DNA from: Marinilabiliales bacterium
Lineage (GTDB): Bacteria; Bacteroidota; Bacteroidia; Bacteroidales; SZUA-534
Assembly: GCA_003512955.1 (NCBI GenBank)
Contig: DOTG01000014.1
Coordinates: forward strand, 1 to 64,000
DNA: 64,000 nt
Reading direction: 5' to 3'
The notes under the pieces were generated by a model, which was not told the DNA's origin, ran no database searches, and saw only the letters and a program-made list of their open reading frames with translations. The translations under genes and the position numbers were made by a program. Shown here one piece after another: positions 27,703 through 37,217 of the stretch. The stretch's first letter is position 1, and every line of letters begins with the position of its first letter.

Positions 27703-28902
27703 ATGAATTTGTGTTTCAAACATTGGAAATTTCAAAAAAGTAATTATTGTAATTTAAGTTTGGGATTACTTATTATTGGCATTTTACCCTTTCAAATTAA
27801 TGCACAGGATTCAACGAAAGTTCACTATGAGTTGTCGGTAACCGGCGATTTTATTAAAAATATGGAAGGGGGAATAACCCAAGATTACGCTTACATTGGT
27901 CTGGAAGATTTATCCCTCCAAATAAATCTTGAGAAACTAGGACTGTGGAAAGGGGGAGAATTGTTTCTGCATGGGTTAAATTCGCATGGTCGGTTGCCTT
28001 CACAAGAAATTACCGGAGATTTGCAGGTGTTTTCAAATATTGAATCGGGCCACTATACGGGTTTGTATGAGTTTTGGTACCGTCAAAGGTTTGGGGGCTT
28101 TAGCTTTTTGGTAGGACAACACGATTTGAACTCCGAATTTGTAGGAACCGAATACGGGGGGACTTTTATAAACAGTTCCTTTGGGATTGTTCCCACCATT
28201 TCATTAAACATTCCTGTTTCCATTTATCCCATGGCTGCACCCGCTATTATTGGTAATTACATCAAAGAAAATAACTTTTCCATAAAACTGGGAATTTATG
28301 ATGGCGATCCGGGAGATAGTGAGACCAATCGTTACAATATCCATCCCAATATAAATGCACATGAAGGCTATTTAATGATTGGGGAGTTTGAAATGTTATC
28401 GTTGGTAAATAAGAAAAGCGAATGTTTCAAAGTAGGTGGATATTACCACAGTGGCGACTTTACCAGTTATAAAGATACAACTAAAGCCATTAAGGGAAGT
28501 TATGGCTTTTATGTTATCAGCGATTGGGTCATTTTAAGTAGTTTCAATAAACTGCACCGATATATGGGTGTATTTCTACAAAGTAGTATTGCCCCTCCCA
28601 AAATGAATCAGATACAGTATTTTTTAGGAGGAGGGATCCATGTAAATGGGATACTTCCGCAGCGTTTTAACGATTCATTTGGGGCTGCACTTGCCTTTGC
28701 CCGGAATGGTGACTCATTTAAAAAGATACACCCGGGTACCGATTGGGCTGAGGTGGCATTGGAATTTACCTATCGGTTCAGCATTTTCGATAATTCTACC
28801 ATTCAACCAAATATGCAATACATTATAAATCCGGGGGCTAACAATCAATTAAAAGATGCCCTGGTTTTCTTGCTTCGATTCAATATTGAACTAACCAATT
28901 AA
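27703..28902 (+). CDS. OprB-like carbohydrate-selective porin
   Basis: 399 residues with an unusually long N-terminal region before the hydrophobic signal core (about 18-34, ending INAQ). The mature part resembles OprB-family porins: an early GLEDLSLQINLEKLGLWKGG segment, LFLHGLNSHG, then paired strands (YRQRFGGFSFLVGQHDLNSEF) and a terminal FRFNIEL-like strand. Such porins let sugars or other small solutes through the outer membrane. No transport or catabolic genes are adjacent. If an internal start is used, the signal peptide would be shorter; the ATG used here lies directly after the IS-end-like repeat. Confidence 0.75.
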   Translation: MNLCFKHWKFQKSNYCNLSLGLLIIGILPFQINAQDSTKVHYELSVTGDFIKNMEGGITQDYAYIGLEDLSLQINLEKLGLWKGGELFLHGLNSHGRLPSQEITGDLQVFSNIESGHYTGLYEFWYRQRFGGFSFLVGQHDLNSEFVGTEYGGTFINSSFGIVPTISLNIPVSIYPMAAPAIIGNYIKENNFSIKLGIYDGDPGDSETNRYNIHPNINAHEGYLMIGEFEMLSLVNKKSECFKVGGYYHSGDFTSYKDTTKAIKGSYGFYVISDWVILSSFNKLHRYMGVFLQSSIAPPKMNQIQYFLGGGIHVNGILPQRFNDSFGAALAFARNGDSFKKIHPGTDWAEVALEFTYRFSIFDNSTIQPNMQYIINPGANNQLKDALVFLLRFNIELTN

Positions 28903-28977
28903 AACTCAATGTTATATTTAAAAATTTAAAAATCAGAATCAAGTTGTTGGTATTCTCACCCATCTTTTTTAATTAAA

Positions 28978-29127
28978 ACCGCTAACCAAATAAGCAGCTC
29001 CATTCAACAGTTGAATCAGGTGGCCCAATTGAATGCCTCCGCTTCCGAAGAACTTGCCTCAACAGCCGAAGAACCGAATTCGCAAGCAGATCAGTTCCGC
29101 GAAATGATTTCCTTTTTTAAGATTTAA
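28978..29127 (+). pseudogene. 3' relic of a methyl-accepting chemotaxis protein gene
   Basis: A frame too short for standard gene calling ends at 29127 and encodes about 49 residues matching the end of the chemoreceptor signalling domain: an NQISSSIQQLNQ stretch, ASASEELASTAEE and a terminal MISFFKI. The order matches the ends of both chemoreceptors in this window. The upstream signalling tip, membrane and sensor parts are gone. One usually small/aromatic position is a proline (AEEP), a further sign of decay. The stop overlaps the end of rarA on the other strand. Confidence 0.8.
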
Positions 29128-30395
29128 TACCCATACTTTTTTTTCCACCATGCGGCTAACCGTGTCCGGATGGTTTCTTCCTGTTGGTTTTTCTGCGGTT
29201 CGTAAAACTTTTTGTCTTTAATCTTTTTAGGTAGAAAATCCTGCTCGGCAAAATTACCCTCAAAACTGTGCGAGTATTTGTAGTCGTTCCCATAGCCCAA
29301 CTGTTTCATCAGTTTGGTGGGGGCATTCCGCAAATGAAGCGGGACCGGCAAATCGCCTTGTTGCCTTACTTCATTTATCGCTTCATCAATAGCCATGTAA
29401 GCCGAATTGCTTTTGGGGCTGGTGGCCAGATAAATCACACATTCCGATAGGATGATGCGGGCCTCGGGCATCCCAATTTTATGGATGGCATCGAAACAGG
29501 TATTGGCCATCAACAGGGCGTTCGGGTTGGCTAGCCCCACATCTTCAGCCGCTAAAATAACCAACCTGCGGGCTATGAATTTGATTTCTTCGCCCCCTTC
29601 GAGCATCCGTGCCAGCCAATATACGGCGGCATTGGGGTCGCTGCCCCGGATGGATTTTATAAATGCCGATATAATATCGTAATGCATTTCGCCCTGCTTA
29701 TCATATAGGGCAATATTTTCCTGTAAAATTTCCTCCACCCGTTTGTTGGTTATCACAATGGGAGAATCTGTCGATGAATTGACTGTCAGTTCAATGATGT
29801 TGAGTAATTTCCGGGCATCACCACCCGAAAACCGGAACATGGCTTCTGTTTCATGTATATCAAAAACCAATTTTTTTAATTCAAAATCCTCCGTTACTGC
29901 CCGTTGGAGCAGTTCGTTCAAATCCTCTTTTTCGAGCGATTTGAGTACATACACCTGGCATCGCGAAAGCAGGGGCGAAATAACCTCGAACGATGGATTC
30001 TCGGTGGTAGCCCCAATCAACGTAATAATGCCCTGTTCCACGGCCGCCAATAACGAATCTTGTTGCGATTTGCTAAACCGGTGGATTTCATCTATAAATA
30101 AAATGGCATTGGGCTGGTTAAAGAACCGTCCGCGCTGTGCTTTGTCAATGGTCTCGCGCACATCCTTTACCCCACTGCTTACGGCGCTTAAGCTGTAAAA
30201 GGCCCGGTTCTGTTGGTTCGAGATGATATGGGCCAGCGTGGTTTTCCCTACCCCGGGCGGCCCCCAAAGAATCATCGATGGAATCCGCCCCGATTCAATA
30301 GATTGCCGCAATATAGCCGACGGACCTACCAAATGCTTTTGGCCAATGTAATCGTCTAAAGTTTTGGGGCGGAGCCGTTCTGCTAAAGGTTGCAT
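29124..30395 (-). CDS. rarA: replication-associated recombination ATPase RarA (MgsA)
   Basis: 423 residues from ATG 30395; the frame extends 52 codons upstream but only this start gives the family N-terminus (PLAERLRPKTLDDYIGQ). A clamp-loader-like AAA+ ATPase that acts at stalled replication forks. Visible motifs: Walker A GPPGVGKTT, Walker B LFIDEIHR, sensor 1 GATTENP, arginine finger region LLSRC, and the C-terminal tetramerisation domain (YWLARMLEGGE, LPVPLHLRNAP). It is downstream of an unknown 162-codon gene and a dam-type methylase on the same strand, with an 85-bp gap. Confidence 0.95.
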   Translation of the reverse strand: MQPLAERLRPKTLDDYIGQKHLVGPSAILRQSIESGRIPSMILWGPPGVGKTTLAHIISNQQNRAFYSLSAVSSGVKDVRETIDKAQRGRFFNQPNAILFIDEIHRFSKSQQDSLLAAVEQGIITLIGATTENPSFEVISPLLSRCQVYVLKSLEKEDLNELLQRAVTEDFELKKLVFDIHETEAMFRFSGGDARKLLNIIELTVNSSTDSPIVITNKRVEEILQENIALYDKQGEMHYDIISAFIKSIRGSDPNAAVYWLARMLEGGEEIKFIARRLVILAAEDVGLANPNALLMANTCFDAIHKIGMPEARIILSECVIYLATSPKSNSAYMAIDEAINEVRQQGDLPVPLHLRNAPTKLMKQLGYGNDYKYSHSFEGNFAEQDFLPKKIKDKKFYEPQKNQQEETIRTRLAAWWKKKYGY

Positions 30396-30480
30396 CACTT
30401 GTTTTTTATTTGTTGGGTAAAGATAGAAAATTGGTGCAAACAAACGTAAAGCAAACAATCGGTACTTAAAATAGTCAGTT

Positions 30481-30969
30481 CTATAGCTTTTTTTCAATAA
30501 GTATTTGTTGAAGCTCTTGCCAGGCCCTACCTTTACTAAAGGCAGCGGCATTATCAGGACTGATATGTTCTACAAGGATTTGATGCATGCCTAGCAATTT
30601 GATGCGCTTTTTAAGGATGGCATGTTCTTTATTCTCCTCGGCTACCATGCCCGCGTACAAAACAGTAAACCATTGCTCCATTAAATTTTGATGTTCCGTA
30701 GTATAGGTGGCGGCCAATTGTTCGATAAAAAGCAATACCTCCGGGTTAAGCTCTTGATTTGTCCGGTGGTAAATCTCCAAAAAATCGGCAAATATTTTCC
30801 CTTTGGGATAAAAAGCAGCAAGTTTCTGCAACCCGATAAAATATTCCACATCTTTCGGGGCATAACGGCTACCGTTGGTTCTTACCAGATACACGCACCA
30901 GCTATCAAATTTTCCTTGGTCAAAAACCACACGGGTTCCATTTTTCAACGTTTTTACCACCCGCTCCAT
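30481..30969 (-). CDS. conserved protein of unknown function next to dam methylase
   Basis: 162 residues, mostly helical after a short N-terminal beta segment (KTLKNGTRVVFDQGKFDSWCVYLV is the opening strand region). No signal peptide or membrane segment, so cytosolic. No catalytic motif and no restriction-nuclease motif (PD-(D/E)XK) was recognised. It starts 3 bp after the methylase stop, so the two are almost certainly co-transcribed and perhaps co-translated. A role linked to DNA methylation or repair is only suggested by position. Confidence 0.75.
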   Translation of the reverse strand: MERVVKTLKNGTRVVFDQGKFDSWCVYLVRTNGSRYAPKDVEYFIGLQKLAAFYPKGKIFADFLEIYHRTNQELNPEVLLFIEQLAATYTTEHQNLMEQWFTVLYAGMVAEENKEHAILKKRIKLLGMHQILVEHISPDNAAAFSKGRAWQELQQILIEKKL

Positions 30970-30972
30970 GTT

Positions 30973-31878
30973 TTATTTCCGATAATTGGTTATCAGCAAT
31001 TCGGTAAGTATTCCCCTTTTTTGACCATTGGAATTGATATTCCGTTTGGCTGGAACCCTTTCAATATAATATTCCTTATATAGATCATCAAAAAAATGAT
31101 TATCCGGATTGCCCACTTTAACATCGGAGTTACTGAGCATCCACTGGTGACCAAGAGCATGTAACTGATCACAAAAGTTTTTCAAACGCTCCTGTTCAGC
31201 ATCTCCAAAGGAGAAATTCGAGTAGGAATTAAAACTCGAAGTTGCATTCAATGGTTTGTAAGGAGGATCGAAATAAAAGAACCCCTTAGTGAGGGCTTTT
31301 TGTAAAGTTTTTTCAAAATCGGAATGTAACACCTCCACTTTTTGCAAAGCCTGGTGCACCGCTTTCAGGTTTTTTGCATCACAGATGGTAGGTTTTTTAT
31401 AACGCCCCACCGGAACGTTGAACCGGTTGCCGGTATTTACCCGGTAAAGCCCGTTGTAACAGGTCCGGTTTAAAAAAATAAGTAGCGCGGTTTGCTCCAC
31501 TTCAGTGGATATTCTTTTGTTGAACTGTTCGCGTTTGTGATAATAATAATCCGACTTGGCCTCAGGATCATGATCCATCCGGTGATATTCATCCTGCCAT
31601 TGCTGCAACACCTCTATCAATTCTGTTACCTGAGATGCAATCACCCGGTAAGCGGTAATTAAATCGGCATTAATGTCGTTTATCACCACTTGCTCCACTT
31701 TTGGAAACTTCTGAAGCACCCAAAACAACACGGCCCCGCTTCCCACAAAAGGTTCCACGTAAATAAACTTCTGTGTGGACTTAAAAGGGAAGCGGTCGGA
31801 AATGCCCTGCAGCAGTTGGGTTTTGCCCCCGGCCCATTTCAAAAAAGGCTTTGCGGTATCTTTTTTGTTGTTTTTCAT
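30973..31878 (-). CDS. DNA adenine methyltransferase, Dam/DpnM (D12) class
   Basis: 301 residues. Transfers a methyl group from S-adenosylmethionine to N6 of adenine. The N-terminal KPFLKWAGGKTQLL block, the SAM-binding PFVGSGA (about 43-49) and the catalytic DPPY (204-207) are intact; the NATSSFNSYS stretch after DPPY resembles the target region of GATC-specific enzymes such as DpnM, so GATC is the likely site. No restriction endonuclease gene is recognisable next to it, so it may be an orphan regulatory or repair methylase. It heads a minus-strand group with the 162-codon gene and rarA. Confidence 0.9.
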   Translation of the reverse strand: MKNNKKDTAKPFLKWAGGKTQLLQGISDRFPFKSTQKFIYVEPFVGSGAVLFWVLQKFPKVEQVVINDINADLITAYRVIASQVTELIEVLQQWQDEYHRMDHDPEAKSDYYYHKREQFNKRISTEVEQTALLIFLNRTCYNGLYRVNTGNRFNVPVGRYKKPTICDAKNLKAVHQALQKVEVLHSDFEKTLQKALTKGFFYFDPPYKPLNATSSFNSYSNFSFGDAEQERLKNFCDQLHALGHQWMLSNSDVKVGNPDNHFFDDLYKEYYIERVPAKRNINSNGQKRGILTELLITNYRK

Positions 31879-32180
31879 AATGCAATTTTAATGTAAAAAT
31901 AGGATTGTGTAATTAGGATAACCATAAAAAAGACGTTTTGCTTTTTGTTTTTCGAATAAACTTTCGGCTTGGAAAGTTATTCTAATATATCTTAATAGAT
32001 AAGACATTTGATAGAGCAAAAAGCAACTTTCTTTTGGAAACAAAACCAGTCCTCAATATTTTTCTTTTTCCAATCTTTCTCTTTAAAATTATTTTAAACT
32101 TGCCCACAATTGCTATTTTTGCAAACTGTTTAATTTACAAGGCTTTCAAAATATACCGTTGTTAATTGCTAATTATTTTT
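31879..32180. other. intergenic region between dam-type methylase and valS
   Basis: About 300 bp between divergent genes. A TATTTTTG box at 32114-32121 is a fair −7 candidate for valS, 60 bp before its ATG, but no TTG is found at the proper distance upstream. No RNA gene or T-box-like structure was seen. Confidence 0.45.
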
Positions 32181-34826
32181 ATGAACAAACACGAAATCGC
32201 TACCAAATACAACCCCGCCAGCACCGAGGACAAATGGTATAAATACTGGATGGATAATGGATTCTTCCGCTCCACCCCTGATCACCGCGAACCATATACC
32301 ATTGTGATTCCCCCGCCAAATGTAACCGGCGTGTTGCACATGGGCCACATGCTCAACAATTCCATTCAGGATATTTTGGTGCGCCGTGCCCGGATGCAGG
32401 GGAAAAACGCCTGCTGGGTTCCCGGTACCGACCACGCCAGCATTGCCACCGAAGCAAAAGTGGTTGCCAAGCTCAAAGATCAGGGCATCGATAAATCGCA
32501 ACTCACCCGCGATGAATTCATGGAGCACGCCTGGGAATGGAAAGAAAAGCATGGCGGAATCATCCTCGATCAACTGAAAAAACTCGGTGCTTCGTGCGAC
32601 TGGGACCGTACCCGCTTTACCATGGACGGGGCTTACTACGAAAGTGTCATCAATGTATTTATCGATCTGTATAAAAAAGGGTTGATTTACCGAGGCGTGC
32701 GCATGGTAAACTGGGATCCGCAGGCCAAAACGGCCGTTTCCGACGAAGAGGTGATTTATAAAGAGGTTCAGTCGAAACTCTATTATCTGAGATATAAAAT
32801 TGAAGGCACCAGCAATGAGTTTGTAACCATTGCCACCACCCGTCCCGAAACCATTTTGGGCGACACGGCTGTGTGCGTAAATCCTAAAGATGGGCGTTTT
32901 ACCCATCTGGTTGGCAAGCGGGTTTTGGTTCCGTTGCTCAACCGCTCTATTCCCATCATTCAGGACGATTATGTGGATATGGAATTTGGTACCGGATGCT
33001 TGAAGATTACCCCGGCCCACGATATTAACGACTACGAAATCGGCATGCGCCATAACCTGGAAAGTATCGATATTTTTAACGATAACGGAACCCTAAGCGG
33101 AAAAGCCCAGCTTTATGTGGGCAAAGACCGCTTCGTAGTCCGGAAAGAGATTGTCCCCGATTTGGAAAAGGCAGGGCATGTGGCCAAAATTGAGGATTAT
33201 GCCAATAAAATTGGCTATTCCGAACGTACCGATGCCGTTATTGAACCGAAGCTTTCGATGCAGTGGTTTATGAAGATGAAGGATATTTCGAAACCCGCGC
33301 TGGAGACCGTCTTAAATGATAACATCCAATTCCATCCCGCGAAATTTAAAAATACCTACAAACACTGGATGGAAAACATCCAGGACTGGTGTATCAGCCG
33401 CCAATTGTGGTGGGGACACCGCATCCCGGCCTATTACCTGCCCAATTCGAACGATTTTGTAGTGGCTAAAACAGTGGAAGAAGCCTTGCAAAAAGCCATT
33501 GAAAAAACCGGGAATAAAAACCTGAAAGCAACCGATTTGCATCAGGACGAAGATGTGATGGATACTTGGTTCAGCAGCTGGTTGTGGCCTATTGCCGTGT
33601 TCGATGGCATCCGCAACCCTAAAAACAGGGATGTTAGCTATTATTATCCCACCAACGATTTGGTAACTGCTCCCGAAATTATGTTCTTCTGGGTAGCGCG
33701 GATGATTATTGCCGGGTACGAATATGAGCAGGAACTTCCGTTCCGCAATGTGTATTACACAGGCATTGTGCGCGATAAGCTGGGACGTAAGATGAGCAAA
33801 TCGCTCGGGAACTCGCCCGACCCTATTGAACTGATGCAGAAATACGGAGCCGATGGCGTGCGCGTGGGTATGCTGCTTTGTTCACCTGCCGGAGGCGACT
33901 TGTTATTCGATGAATCGCTGCCCGAACAGGGGCGGAACTTTGCCAACAAAATCTGGAATGCGTTCCGGTTGGTTACTACCTGGGAGGTAGATGCCACCCT
34001 GGCTCAACCGGAATCGTCGAAAGTGGCCATTGAATGGTTCAACCACAAACTGAACCAAACCATGGAACAGTTGAACGACCATTTCGATAAATTCCGTCTT
34101 TCCGATGCCCTGATGACGGTGTACCGTCTGTTCTGGGATGAATTCTCGTCGTGGTACCTCGAAATGGTGAAGCCGGCCTATCAAACCCCGTGCGACAAAG
34201 CAACGTTTGATGCAACCATTGAACTGTTCGAGAAGCTGTTGAAGGTGCTGCATCCTTTCATGCCGTTTATTACCGAAGAAATCTGGCAGATCATTGCGGA
34301 ACGCACCGTAGAACAAAGCATCATGAATGCCAGTTGGCCAAGTGTTGGAATATATAATACCGGCTTTATCAATCAGTTTGAAGATGCAAAAACCCTGATT
34401 GCCGAAATCAGGACCGTGCGTAAAGACCGCAATATTTCGTTTAAAGATTCCTTAGTGCTACATGTTAAACCCGGAACCGATGGGTATGCCCAACCTTTTA
34501 ATGCAGTGGTGACTAAAATGGGAGGCTTATCGGCTATGGAACAGGTAAGCCAAAAATCGGATAACGCGGCAGCGTTTATGGTAAAAACCAGCGAATTCTT
34601 TATTCCGCTGGGTTCAAGCATCGATGTGGAGGCCGAACTGAAAAAATTGGCCGAAGAATTAGCCTACCATCAGGGCTTTTTAAAATCGGTTGCCGCCAAA
34701 CTCAGCAACGAAAAGTTTGTGAACGGGGCTCCCGAACAAGTGGTAGCTATTGAACAAAAAAAACAGGCCGATGCCGAAGCCAAAATCAAAGCCATTGAAG
34801 AGCAGATGGGGAATTTGAAGAAATAG
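32181..34826 (+). CDS. valS: valyl-tRNA synthetase
   Basis: 881 residues from ATG 32181 (the frame starts five codons earlier). Charges tRNA-Val, with an editing domain that removes mischarged threonine. Class I signatures: PPPNVTGVLHMGH (HIGH-type, about residue 50) and KMSKSLGNSPDP (about residue 535); the CP1 editing insertion carries TTRPETILGDTAV; the C-terminal coiled arm (AEEQMGNLKK-like tail rich in K, E and A) is present. Length is normal. Its stop is followed at once by a terminator. Confidence 0.98.
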   Translation: MNKHEIATKYNPASTEDKWYKYWMDNGFFRSTPDHREPYTIVIPPPNVTGVLHMGHMLNNSIQDILVRRARMQGKNACWVPGTDHASIATEAKVVAKLKDQGIDKSQLTRDEFMEHAWEWKEKHGGIILDQLKKLGASCDWDRTRFTMDGAYYESVINVFIDLYKKGLIYRGVRMVNWDPQAKTAVSDEEVIYKEVQSKLYYLRYKIEGTSNEFVTIATTRPETILGDTAVCVNPKDGRFTHLVGKRVLVPLLNRSIPIIQDDYVDMEFGTGCLKITPAHDINDYEIGMRHNLESIDIFNDNGTLSGKAQLYVGKDRFVVRKEIVPDLEKAGHVAKIEDYANKIGYSERTDAVIEPKLSMQWFMKMKDISKPALETVLNDNIQFHPAKFKNTYKHWMENIQDWCISRQLWWGHRIPAYYLPNSNDFVVAKTVEEALQKAIEKTGNKNLKATDLHQDEDVMDTWFSSWLWPIAVFDGIRNPKNRDVSYYYPTNDLVTAPEIMFFWVARMIIAGYEYEQELPFRNVYYTGIVRDKLGRKMSKSLGNSPDPIELMQKYGADGVRVGMLLCSPAGGDLLFDESLPEQGRNFANKIWNAFRLVTTWEVDATLAQPESSKVAIEWFNHKLNQTMEQLNDHFDKFRLSDALMTVYRLFWDEFSSWYLEMVKPAYQTPCDKATFDATIELFEKLLKVLHPFMPFITEEIWQIIAERTVEQSIMNASWPSVGIYNTGFINQFEDAKTLIAEIRTVRKDRNISFKDSLVLHVKPGTDGYAQPFNAVVTKMGGLSAMEQVSQKSDNAAAFMVKTSEFFIPLGSSIDVEAELKKLAEELAYHQGFLKSVAAKLSNEKFVNGAPEQVVAIEQKKQADAEAKIKAIEEQMGNLKK

Positions 34827-34858
34827 AATAGGAGTCCCAAAAGTTTGAGACTCCTATT
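34827..34858 (+). terminator. valS intrinsic terminator
   Basis: The arms AATAGGAGTC and GACTCCTATT pair perfectly (10 bp) around a 12-nt loop and start on the base after the valS stop codon; GTTTATT follows. Confidence 0.7.
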
Positions 34859-34878
34859 GTTTATTAAATTTTCAACTT

Positions 34879-36321
34879 CTATTTTTTGAAATGCATTAGT
34901 TTCAATTCTGGAATTTTTGAATTGTATTCTAAAAGTATTTCTCCATTTGGATTATTATAATATTTGTAAAACAACTTACCTCTAACTTTCGGATCAAGAA
35001 AGTCTAAATATTTTTTAGTATTACTTTTCGCTTCTTTAGAAAAGCATAATAAAGCATCCTGATAGTGGACATCATTTTTAAATTCACATGAATTGTAACC
35101 AGTAAATTTTCCATCATTTGAGTATTCAAAGCTATGTACTTGTTCATCAAAATATATCTGAAACTTAACTGTTTGGTTCGATAGAATATTAAAGGCTAAT
35201 TTACGGCTTTCTGGAGCAGCATGAATATAAAATTTTTTTTCATCAGATAATTCTTTAGGTACATTTTGTTCGATTTTCCAAATATTATTCCCATCAAAAT
35301 CATATTTAAAAATGAAATAACCATCATAAATTGGACCCAATTTTTTATAAGGTTTTGAACCAGTCAAACCATAGATATAGATAGCGTTTGTAACTATTCT
35401 AATTCCACCAAATGCTCCAATTGATGGTTTTAAATATGAAGATCCGGATTGTGATTCTAAATAAAAATCATAATCATAATTTTTATCGAATGCACTTAAT
35501 TCAAAATCCTTATGATTAAAAGAAGGTCGGTAATATGCTTTTGATAATTTTGCATCAATTAAAATCGTTTTTCCAATGTGTCCTTCATTATCAATTGATA
35601 GTATTTTATAGATACATTTCCCAGTTTCAATATTTAATGTTTTTGAGAAAAGATAAAAGCTATTGTTATCATGTCCAGCATAAGACCAATATGTGGTATT
35701 CTCAGGGTCGTCGAGTTCTGGTAAATCAAGGGTGATTTTATCCTTCTTAAAATCAACATGGGAGATTCTATATAAGTAGAGTTTTTCAACAAGTTTCTTT
35801 TTCTGATATTGACTTTCTGAATCTAAAAGCATTTCATGGGCCTCTTTACTTTTTAATATGAAAAGGTATCTGTCGTTAGCAAAAAAACCTTGCCTGATAC
35901 CTTGATCTTTAGAAGTTTCAAATTCTTGGGTTTTTAATGAACCATTTTGATTTATTTGATTTAATACAATTTTATCTACCCCATGTAATTGGTTGTATCC
36001 CTGATTTTCAATAAGGTAAACATATTCTCCTTTTGGAGAAGCTATTATTGAAGATGGAAATCCTTTATTTATTTGTAATTTTTCAATGGGTTTAGACCAT
36101 TTTAATTCGCAATTTTCAGAATAAAAATTAACTTTCCAATCCAAATCTTTGGAATTCATCGTATTTTTTCCAATGTGTAAAACCAATCCATTTTCTCCTA
36201 GATTGACACTTGATAACAATTCCTGATTTCGTTCTAAGGGTACAATTTCTGTTTTATCTTGCGATTTGATCAGATTTATTCCATAAAACATTAATATTAA
36301 TAATAATACATTTTTTTTCAT
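34879..36321 (-). CDS. exported protein of unknown function, AT-rich
   Basis: 480 residues with a signal peptide ending near LIKSQ. The mature part is a series of beta strands with a repeated pattern of intervals (for example KGEYVYLIENQGYN, ANDRYLFILKSKE, NAIYIYGLTGSKPY), which hints at a beta-propeller. No named family recognised. Base composition is clearly more AT-rich than the flanking valS and asnB. It lies 22 bp downstream of the beta-barrel gene on the same strand; the pair is probably one transcript. Confidence 0.65.
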   Translation of the reverse strand: MKKNVLLLILMFYGINLIKSQDKTEIVPLERNQELLSSVNLGENGLVLHIGKNTMNSKDLDWKVNFYSENCELKWSKPIEKLQINKGFPSSIIASPKGEYVYLIENQGYNQLHGVDKIVLNQINQNGSLKTQEFETSKDQGIRQGFFANDRYLFILKSKEAHEMLLDSESQYQKKKLVEKLYLYRISHVDFKKDKITLDLPELDDPENTTYWSYAGHDNNSFYLFSKTLNIETGKCIYKILSIDNEGHIGKTILIDAKLSKAYYRPSFNHKDFELSAFDKNYDYDFYLESQSGSSYLKPSIGAFGGIRIVTNAIYIYGLTGSKPYKKLGPIYDGYFIFKYDFDGNNIWKIEQNVPKELSDEKKFYIHAAPESRKLAFNILSNQTVKFQIYFDEQVHSFEYSNDGKFTGYNSCEFKNDVHYQDALLCFSKEAKSNTKKYLDFLDPKVRGKLFYKYYNNPNGEILLEYNSKIPELKLMHFKK

Positions 36322-36343
36322 AGTTAACTAAATTTAATATTTT

Positions 36344-37024
36344 TTAATAGCTTACCACTCTCCAATTCAACAGAGAATATGAAATAGATAATTCAATATA
36401 ATTACATTTAATTTTGTATCCTAAATTATTATAATCTATATTTTTAAAATAGTTTTTTAATCCTGCATGATAACTCAAATTAATTTTTAAAGCTTCTGTT
36501 CCTCCACTGATTCCAAAAATAGCAGCATAATCAATTCCATCCATGATTCCCTCTTCGAGTGTTTGACCTGAAAAAATATAAGAACCATCATCCGTTGAGC
36601 CAAAATATAATGATTGCATACCTTTATTTCTACTACTATTTTTTGCTAAGGAAAAACCTGCTTGAATACTAAAACCGGGTACTTTTAAATAATAATTTCC
36701 CAGTAAAGACCATTCATAGGAATTAATATAAAGTTTTTCTTCAACTAATTCTGTTGAATTATCTAAAATTACAGTCCTTCTTCCTTCAATGATGGCTCCT
36801 TTTCGAGTAAAATCTAATAAAGAAATAAGATCAAATTTATCTGTTAATGGAGTAGTAAAAACAAATCCCGCATTATAACCGATTAAGGGAGAGGTTTTAA
36901 ATTGATTTGACTCAATGGTTGATAAACTTCCACCCACTTTAAAGCCCGGTATTATATATTGCCCGTTGCATTTTAAGGTTAAAATAAAAAATCCAATTAG
37001 AACACCTATTATTTTGTACATCAT
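36344..37024 (-). CDS. outer-membrane beta-barrel protein (porin-like, PorT type)
   Basis: 226 residues: a signal peptide (to about CNGQ), then an 8-stranded-type barrel pattern (GFKVGGSLSTIE, NAGFVFTTPLTDKFDLISLLDFTRKGA broken by a polar loop, EWSLLGNYYLKV, FSIQAGFSLA, IELSISYSL). It resembles the common Bacteroidota outer-membrane beta-barrel domain (OMP_b-brl_2). It is first of a two-gene AT-rich transcript with the propeller-like protein. Two adjacent ATGs (37024 and 37021) are possible starts. Confidence 0.65.
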   Translation of the reverse strand: MMYKIIGVLIGFFILTLKCNGQYIIPGFKVGGSLSTIESNQFKTSPLIGYNAGFVFTTPLTDKFDLISLLDFTRKGAIIEGRRTVILDNSTELVEEKLYINSYEWSLLGNYYLKVPGFSIQAGFSLAKNSSRNKGMQSLYFGSTDDGSYIFSGQTLEEGIMDGIDYAAIFGISGGTEALKINLSYHAGLKNYFKNIDYNNLGYKIKCNYIELSISYSLLNWRVVSY

Positions 37025-37217
37025 TAAATTAGGTTAAGATTTTTAAATTCAATCAATTTATTTTTTGTTAAATAAAGTTAATTTAAATAATATTTCAAAT
37101 TTTTAATTAAATAAACTTATTAACAAATTACTATTCTACTTTTATAAAAATCTAACAAAATTATTTATAGATTGAAAATTTATCTCTCACTTAACATAGT
37201 AACTTGATAATTCAAAA

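Noticed and set aside
30481..30969. Restriction endonuclease partner for the Dam-type methylase
   Set aside because: No PD-(D/E)XK, HNH or GIY-YIG motif could be found, and the protein is much smaller than DpnII-type enzymes.
31879..32180. T-box leader upstream of valS
   Set aside because: No T-box consensus and no terminator/antiterminator pair; T-boxes are not expected in this phylum.
32169..33053. Long open frame antisense to valS
   Set aside because: It lies fully inside a strongly conserved tRNA synthetase gene and its translation shows no domain; a codon-bias shadow.
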